This document shows, piece after piece, positions 24,114 through 28,649 of a stretch of DNA of 28,649 bases. The first letter of the stretch is position 1, and each line of letters begins with the position of its first letter. Below the pieces are notes generated by a model. It had not been told where the DNA came from, did not search any database, and saw nothing but the letters and a program-made list of their open reading frames with translations. The stretch lies in assembly GCA_964488495.1 (NCBI GenBank), contig CAZAUQ010000030.1:1-28649 (forward strand), in the 5' to 3' direction. The DNA comes from UBA1402 sp964488495 (GTDB lineage Bacteria; Bacteroidota; Bacteroidia; Bacteroidales; UBA1402). A program made the translations under genes and the position numbers.

Positions 24114-24883
24114 AAATCCTGATATTAGGTGCCGGCAAAATGGGCAGTTTCTTTGCCGACGTACTGAGTTTTGATCACGAAACAGCCGTATACGACAGAG
24201 ATCCACAGAAACTCCGTTTTATTTACAATACGTGTCGCTTCAAAGATCCCGAAGAAATCCGTGAATTCGCCCCGGAATTACTGATAAATGCTGTGACGGT
24301 GAAATATACCATCGATGCTTTCAAATCTATTTTACCCTTATTGCCTGCATCCTGTATCATCAGTGATATTGCAAGTGTTAAAAACGGCCTGAAAGATTTT
24401 TATGCCGGCTGTGGTTTTCGTTTTGTTTCGACTCACCCCATGTTCGGACCGACCTTTGCCAGCCTGAACAATCTTTCGAGCGAGAATGCCATTATTATTT
24501 CCGAAAGCGATCATCTGGGCAAGACTTTTTTCAGAGATTTGTACCGCAAGCTCGGCTTGAATATCTTTGAGTATTCTTTCAAAGAACACGACGAAACCGT
24601 AGCCTATTCTCTGTCCATTCCTTTTGTGTCAACCCTCGTTTTTTCGGCGGTCATGAAACATCAGGATGCTCCCGGAACTACGTTTAAAAAACACTTGGCT
24701 ATAGCCCGCGGCCTGATGAACGAAGACGACTTCCTTTTACAGGAAATACTCTTCAATCCCGAAACTCCCGCCCAGGTGGAGCTGATACGTTCCGAGTTGA
24801 AACAAATTCTGGAAATAGTCAAAAACAGAGATGCCCTGGGGATGAAAAGCTATTTGGAAAAGATTCGCAACAACATCCGCTGA
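24110..24883 (+). CDS. tyrA: Prephenate dehydrogenase
   Basis: It oxidatively decarboxylates prephenate to 4-hydroxyphenylpyruvate with NAD(P)+, committing carbon to tyrosine. The N-terminal Rossmann fold has GAGKMG (residues 7-12). The prephenate dehydrogenase signatures are SDIASVKNGL and STHPMFGPTFASL (His109 of HPMFGP). A helical C-terminal dimerisation domain follows (EYSFKEHDETVAYSLSIPF). At 257 aa it has neither a fused chorismate mutase nor an ACT domain, so any tyrosine feedback through ACT is absent. The start overlaps the stop of the DAHP synthase/mutase gene at ATGA, so the two are translationally coupled and share the prephenate intermediate. It is the last gene of the attenuated operon. 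Confidence 0.94.
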   Translation: MKILILGAGKMGSFFADVLSFDHETAVYDRDPQKLRFIYNTCRFKDPEEIREFAPELLINAVTVKYTIDAFKSILPLLPASCIISDIASVKNGLKDFYAGCGFRFVSTHPMFGPTFASLNNLSSENAIIISESDHLGKTFFRDLYRKLGLNIFEYSFKEHDETVAYSLSIPFVSTLVFSAVMKHQDAPGTTFKKHLAIARGLMNEDDFLLQEILFNPETPAQVELIRSELKQILEIVKNRDALGMKSYLEKIRNNIR

Positions 24884-24953
24884 ACTCTGTCAGCTAAATT
24901 TTTAGAACCTTACTATTTTGGTGCTAAAAGCTGTTTACTGAGGATATTTTTTG

Positions 24954-24961
24954 TATTTTCG
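24954..24961 (+). promoter_or_regulatory. Weak candidate -7 element upstream of GH35
   Basis: TATTTTCG differs from TAnnTTTG at one position. If used, transcription would start inside or at the base of the hairpin at 24962-25010 and give a short leader before the GH35 gene. No good -33 element is visible. I list it because otherwise no promoter can be seen between the hairpin and the GH35 start. Confidence 0.25.
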
Positions 24962-25015
24962 CGCCATCTGTCTGCCGGGACTAAGAAATAAGTCAAAGGG
25001 ACGGATGGCGTTTTT
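24962..25015 (+). terminator. Hairpin with T-tract between tyrA and the GH35 gene
   Basis: CGCCATCTGTC (24962-24972) pairs with GACGGATGGCG (25000-25010) over 11 bp with one T-G wobble, followed at once by TTTTT. The 27-nt loop holds a further small stem, GACT (24979-24982) with AGTC (24991-24994), and possible CC-GG pairs. It is most simply the intrinsic terminator of the aromatic operon. However, it lies only 20 bases before the GH35 start codon, and the loop is longer and more structured than usual, so it could be a leader element of the next operon. Confidence 0.6.
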
Positions 25016-25035
25016 AATAAATCAAATGAAAAACA

Positions 25036-26934
25036 ATGAACAGACAGCTTTTAACCAAAACAATCCTGTTGTGCCTTATTGGCCTGATGACAGGATGTAA
25101 CGCTCCCAAAGCCTCGAGCTTCGAAATAGGAGACAAGCAATTTCTGCTCAACGGCGAAGCCTTTGTGATTAAGGCTGCCGAAATCCATTACACTCGTATC
25201 CCCAGGCCTTACTGGGAGCATCGCATTAAAATGAGCAAAGCCTTGGGTATGAACTCTATTTGTCTGTATATTTTTTGGAATATTCATGAACAACAGCCCG
25301 GAGTATTCGATTTCGAAGGGCAGAACGACGTGGCTGATTTTTGTCGTATGGCCCAAAAAGAAGGCATGTACGTGATTGTCAGGCCCGGACCCTTTGTCTG
25401 TGCGGAATGGGAGATGGGAGGCCTGCCCTGGTGGCTGCTCAAAAAAGAAGGCATAGCTCTGCGCTCGCAGGATCCTTATTACCTGGAAAGGGTGGAAATA
25501 TTTATGAACGAAGTAGGTCGTCAACTGGCTGATCTGCAAATAAACAGGGGTGGTAATATTATCATGGTACAGGTAGAAAACGAATTTGGTTCCTACGGCA
25601 CCGACAAACCTTATGTGGAGGATATCCGCGATATGGTCAGGGCTGCCGGCTTTACCGATGTGCCCTTGTTTCAGTGCGACTGGAACTCCAATTTCAAAAA
25701 CAATGCCCTGGACGATTTATTGTGGACCATCAATTTTGGTACAGGGGCAAACATCGATAATCAATTTCGCGAGTTGAAAAGCCTGCGTCCCAACACTCCG
25801 CTTATGTGCAGCGAATTCTGGTCAGGCTGGTTCGACCGTTGGGGCAGCCCGCACGAAACCCGCAGTGCCGATGCATTGGTGAACGGCATGCAGGAAATGC
25901 TCGAAAAAAACATCTCCTTCAGCCTCTATATGGCTCACGGAGGGACCACCTTCGGCCACTGGACAGGCGCAAACTCACCTCCTTATGCTTCCTGGTGCAG
26001 TTCCTATGACTACGACGCCCCCATCAACGAAGCAGGACAAGCCACCGAAAAATTTTTCGCCGTACGTGAATTGTTGGCAAAGTACAGCGACAAGGCCCTG
26101 CCTAAGGTGCCCAAAGCCTTGCCGATGATAGAAATTCCCGAATTTGAACTTGATCAGGTAGCGCCTTTGTTTCAGAATCTGCCCGCAGCCATTCAGTCGG
26201 ATCAGGTGCGCACTATGGAGTTTTTTGATCAGGGATACGGCAGCATTTTGTACAGAACCACCCTGCCTGCAGGAAAGGCAGGGCGCAATCTGATTGTAGA
26301 CGAAGTGCACGACTGGGCTATCGTTTTTGTTGACGGCAAACGAATTGGCAGCCTCGATCGCCGCAAAGCCGAAAAAATACTGGAATTGCCGGCAACCGAA
26401 AAAGAAGCCGTGCTGGATATTCTGGTCGAGAACATGGGCCGGGTCAATTATTCCAAAACCATACACGACTACAAAGGCATTACCCGCAAAGTCTCTGTGC
26501 AGGAAGGCAAAGAGCAAAAAGAACTCCGAGGTTTTGAGGTTTACCCGATACCGGTAGAGGATGTTTTGAGTTCAAGACTGCAATTTGCTCCCCAGTCCGA
26601 AAAAGGCTCCATGCCGGCCTATCACAAAGGCTCATTCAATCTGGAAAAAACAGGAGATGTATACATCGATATGCAAAACTGGGGTAAAGGCCTGGTATGG
26701 ATCAACGGCTACGCCATAGGACGTTTCTGGGAAATCGGACCTCAGCAAACACTTTTTGTGCCGGGTTGCTGGCTCAACAAAGGCAGCAACGAAATCATTG
26801 TGCTTGATTTGCAAGGTCCCTCCAGACCAGTTATAAGTGGTATTACTACTCCCATTCTGGATAAGCTGCGTTCCAATGAAGAAATCATGGAACGCAACAA
26901 AAATGCCAATCCGGACGAGAGCGGCTATTTTTAA
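25036..26934 (+). CDS. Glycoside hydrolase family 35 beta-galactosidase lipoprotein
   Basis: This is a retaining exo-beta-galactosidase of clan GH-A that removes terminal beta-galactose from oligosaccharides or glycoconjugates. The signal peptide has a lipobox LMTGC (Cys21), so it is expected on the outer membrane or the periplasmic face. The catalytic TIM barrel spans about residues 30-350, with FLLNGEAFVIKAAEIHYTRIP, VRPGPFVCAEWEMGGLPWWL, the acid/base Glu183 in VENEFGSYG, and the nucleophile Glu260 in CSEFWSGWFDRWG. FSLYMAHGGTTFGHWTGAN is also typical of the family. C-terminal jelly-roll domains (about 390-610) include IDMQNWGKGLVWINGYAIGRFW. The 632 aa length is normal for bacterial GH35. 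No SusCD genes adjoin it; instead nfeD follows after 6 bases. Confidence 0.95.
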   Translation: MNRQLLTKTILLCLIGLMTGCNAPKASSFEIGDKQFLLNGEAFVIKAAEIHYTRIPRPYWEHRIKMSKALGMNSICLYIFWNIHEQQPGVFDFEGQNDVADFCRMAQKEGMYVIVRPGPFVCAEWEMGGLPWWLLKKEGIALRSQDPYYLERVEIFMNEVGRQLADLQINRGGNIIMVQVENEFGSYGTDKPYVEDIRDMVRAAGFTDVPLFQCDWNSNFKNNALDDLLWTINFGTGANIDNQFRELKSLRPNTPLMCSEFWSGWFDRWGSPHETRSADALVNGMQEMLEKNISFSLYMAHGGTTFGHWTGANSPPYASWCSSYDYDAPINEAGQATEKFFAVRELLAKYSDKALPKVPKALPMIEIPEFELDQVAPLFQNLPAAIQSDQVRTMEFFDQGYGSILYRTTLPAGKAGRNLIVDEVHDWAIVFVDGKRIGSLDRRKAEKILELPATEKEAVLDILVENMGRVNYSKTIHDYKGITRKVSVQEGKEQKELRGFEVYPIPVEDVLSSRLQFAPQSEKGSMPAYHKGSFNLEKTGDVYIDMQNWGKGLVWINGYAIGRFWEIGPQQTLFVPGCWLNKGSNEIIVLDLQGPSRPVISGITTPILDKLRSNEEIMERNKNANPDESGYF

Positions 26935-26940
26935 TTTCAT

Positions 26941-28344
26941 ATGAAAACCGGAATTCTTCTTGTGCTTAGCTTTCTGCTCTCCGGGCTTTGGAACGCCCGG
27001 GCAGAAGAAAGCATTGCAAGCCCTCAACTTGTATATCAGGTCGATTTACGCGATGACGTCAACAGCTATACCTGGATACAGATCCAAAAAGGCTTCGCCC
27101 AGGCCGAAGCCGAAGAAGCTGCTTTGATTTTGCTGAATATGAATACCTATGGCGGAGAAGTCCTGTATGCCGATTCCATACGCACCCGTATTCTGAACAC
27201 TAAGATTCCGGTTTGTGTGTTTATCGACAACAACGCCGCATCGGCCGGAGCCCTTATCTCTATCGCCTGCGACAAAATTTTTATGCGCACTGGGGCTACC
27301 ATGGGAGCTTCAACAGTGGTCGATCAGAGCGGCGAAGTGGCTCCGGATAAGTTCCAGTCTTATATGCGCGGCATCATCAGGGCAACAGCCGAAGCTCAGG
27401 GCAAGGACACGCTCATAACCGACGGAGACACTACCTATGTCTGGAAGCGTGATCCCGCAATAGCCGAAGCTATGGTAGATCCCGATGTGGAAATTCCCGG
27501 TGTAATCGAAAAAGGCAAAGTACTCACTTTTACTGCTACCGAAGCCTTGCAAAATAAGTATTGCGATGCTATAGTTCAAAACAAAGAGGAAATTCTGGAA
27601 ACACATTACGGATTCAAAGACTACGAACTGAATGTGTTCCGGCTCGGCCTCAAGGACAAAATATCAGGTCGTCTGATGGGAACTGCCCTGAGGGCGATAC
27701 TCATTATGATAATAGTAGCGGGCATCTGGTTTGAACTCCAGACTCCGGGTATTGGTTTCCCAAGCATCGCTGCCGGAGTAGCTGCCATTTTGTACTTTGC
27801 TCCTCTCTATCTGGACGGACTGGTGCAGTATTGGGAAATCATCCTGTTTGTGGCCGGGGTAATACTGATCTTTTTGGAAATCTTCGTTATTCCCGGTTTC
27901 GGTATTGCCGGCATTTTAGGCATTCTGGCAGTGGTGTTGGGCCTTAGTTTTGCTCTGGTCGACAACACAGGACTGAGTTTCGACTTCAAAGGCCTGGGAA
28001 TGTTAGACGAAGCCTTGGTGTTGGTAATACTCAGTATGCTGGTTGCTTTTTTTATTTCACTTTGGTTGACCTCCAGAATTGGACTAGGTAAGGGCCTTTT
28101 CAGACATCTGGCTCTGGAATCGGTACAGGAAAAGGAAGCCGGCTATGTGGCAGTGCCCGTCACAGATAAAAGCATGATTGGCAAAACAGGCCTGGCGGCC
28201 ACCGATCTGAGGCCTTCGGGCAAAGTTCGCATCGACGATGTTTTGTACGATGCCGTCGCTGAATTTGGTTACGTCGAAAAGGGGAAAAACATAAAGGTAA
28301 CCCGATTAGAAAACGCTCAATTGTATGTGGAGGAAGTGAAATGA
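26941..28344 (+). CDS. NfeD-family membrane-bound serine protease (ClpP-class)
   Basis: This is a long-form NfeD (467 aa). A signal peptide (to about residue 21) is followed by a ClpP/crotonase-fold serine protease domain (about 28-235) with the motif NTYGGEV and the catalytic NNAASAGALIS (Ser101). Lys137, in PDKFQSYMRG, is the probable general base of the Ser-Lys dyad. Next come four or so membrane segments (about 245-385), with FELQTPGIGFPSIAAG, ILFVAGVILIFLEIFVIPGFGIAGILG and LVLVILSMLVAFFISLWL. A C-terminal OB-fold NfeD domain (about 410-465) has GKTGLAATDLRPSGKVRIDD. In the archaeal homologue the partner is a stomatin-like SPFH protein; none is encoded in this window. It sits 6 bases after GH35 and overlaps kdsB by 4 bases. 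Confidence 0.93.
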   Translation: MKTGILLVLSFLLSGLWNARAEESIASPQLVYQVDLRDDVNSYTWIQIQKGFAQAEAEEAALILLNMNTYGGEVLYADSIRTRILNTKIPVCVFIDNNAASAGALISIACDKIFMRTGATMGASTVVDQSGEVAPDKFQSYMRGIIRATAEAQGKDTLITDGDTTYVWKRDPAIAEAMVDPDVEIPGVIEKGKVLTFTATEALQNKYCDAIVQNKEEILETHYGFKDYELNVFRLGLKDKISGRLMGTALRAILIMIIVAGIWFELQTPGIGFPSIAAGVAAILYFAPLYLDGLVQYWEIILFVAGVILIFLEIFVIPGFGIAGILGILAVVLGLSFALVDNTGLSFDFKGLGMLDEALVLVILSMLVAFFISLWLTSRIGLGKGLFRHLALESVQEKEAGYVAVPVTDKSMIGKTGLAATDLRPSGKVRIDDVLYDAVAEFGYVEKGKNIKVTRLENAQLYVEEVK

Positions 28345-28649
28345 GATTTTTAGGATTGATTCCGGCCCGCTATGCTTCGAGCCGTTTTCCCGGCAAGCCC
28401 CTGGTGCAAATCAAAAACAAGCCCATGATACAATGGGTGTATGAACAGGCTCAGCCTTGGGTGGATGAGCTTTGGGTTTGTACCGATGATGAGCGTATTT
28501 TTAGGGTTGTGGAGGCTTTCGGAGGCAGGGCCATCATGACCTCTTCTGCTCACCGCAGCGGCACCGATCGTTGTGCAGAAGCTTCAGCCAGGCTGGGAGG
28601 TGATTTTGAGGTGGTAATCAACATTCAGGGTGATGAACCTTATATTCAG
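28341..28649 (+). CDS. kdsB: 3-deoxy-manno-octulosonate cytidylyltransferase, 5' part (truncated by window end)
   Basis: CMP-Kdo synthetase activates Kdo with CTP for the inner core of lipopolysaccharide. The 103 codons present start at ATG 28341, which overlaps the nfeD stop (ATGA). They contain the N-terminal nucleotide-binding signature LIPARYASSRFPGKPL (residues 6-21), VCTDDERIF, the HRSGTDRCAEA segment and VINIQGDEPYIQ, where the window ends. The full protein is normally about 250 aa. Its presence shows a Gram-negative envelope with Kdo. Confidence 0.95.
   Translation, partial: MRFLGLIPARYASSRFPGKPLVQIKNKPMIQWVYEQAQPWVDELWVCTDDERIFRVVEAFGGRAIMTSSAHRSGTDRCAEASARLGGDFEVVINIQGDEPYIQ

Noticed and set aside
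1..28649. CRISPR arrays, transposases, integrases, phage genes, tRNA or rRNA genes, toxin-antitoxin pairs
   Set aside because: I looked for regular repeats, terminal inverted repeats, DDE or recombinase motifs and tRNA-like cloverleafs in the intergenic gaps and saw none. The gaps are short and accounted for.

Overview
The window reads as a Bacteroidetes chromosome segment, probably order Bacteroidales, taken from a draft or metagenome assembly. It has SusC/SusD pairs, lipoprotein signal peptides ending in Cys, promoters of the TAnnTTTG type, almost no Shine-Dalgarno sites, and the bifunctional DAHP synthase/chorismate mutase used by this phylum. A run of exactly 100 N (6005-6104) is a scaffold gap inside one gene.

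Layout. (1) 57-15566: seven tightly packed plus-strand genes that look like one operon: SusC1, SusD1, FAS1 lipoprotein, FAS1 lipoprotein, SusC2, SusD2 and a long lipoprotein with about four FAS1-like units. It has two complete outer-membrane uptake pairs and three fasciclin lipoproteins but no glycoside hydrolase, protease, sulfatase or regulator. A perfect 12-bp inverted repeat (15588-15626) ends it. (2) 15635-17645, minus strand: tsaC followed by a WcaJ-like polyprenyl-phosphate sugar transferase. (3) 17683-17764: divergent promoters for tsaC and recJ. (4) 17856-21555: recJ and recQ. (5) 21582-24883: an aromatic amino acid operon (aminotransferase, DAHP synthase/chorismate mutase, prephenate dehydrogenase). 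(6) 25036 to the end: GH35 beta-galactosidase lipoprotein, NfeD-family membrane protease, and the start of kdsB, closely spaced or overlapping.

The most interesting element is in the 219-bp gap between recQ and the aromatic operon. A TAnnTTTG promoter is followed by an 18-codon open frame encoding MATQLFAYSYYFYFGWTS (21630-21686), in which 8 of 18 residues are Tyr, Phe or Trp. Directly after its stop codon lies GGGCGGGAT (21687-21695). This is perfectly complementary to ATCCCGCCC (21740-21748), which is also the 5' arm of a strong intrinsic terminator (21740-21766) just before the aminotransferase start. This is the architecture of a ribosome-mediated transcription attenuator: ribosomes stalled at Tyr/Phe codons would leave the first arm free to form an antiterminator and turn on aromatic amino acid synthesis. 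Unlike the classical trp/phe leaders, I see no segment that could pair with the antiterminator arm from within the leader-peptide region.

Secondary points are a hairpin with a T-tract immediately upstream of the GH35 gene, homopolymer A tracts in the attenuator promoter spacer (A10) and at the 3' end of the aminotransferase gene (A12), and the enzyme-free double SusCD/fasciclin operon. No rRNA, tRNA, CRISPR array, insertion sequence or phage gene was recognised. No gene-free stretch exceeds 300 bases.
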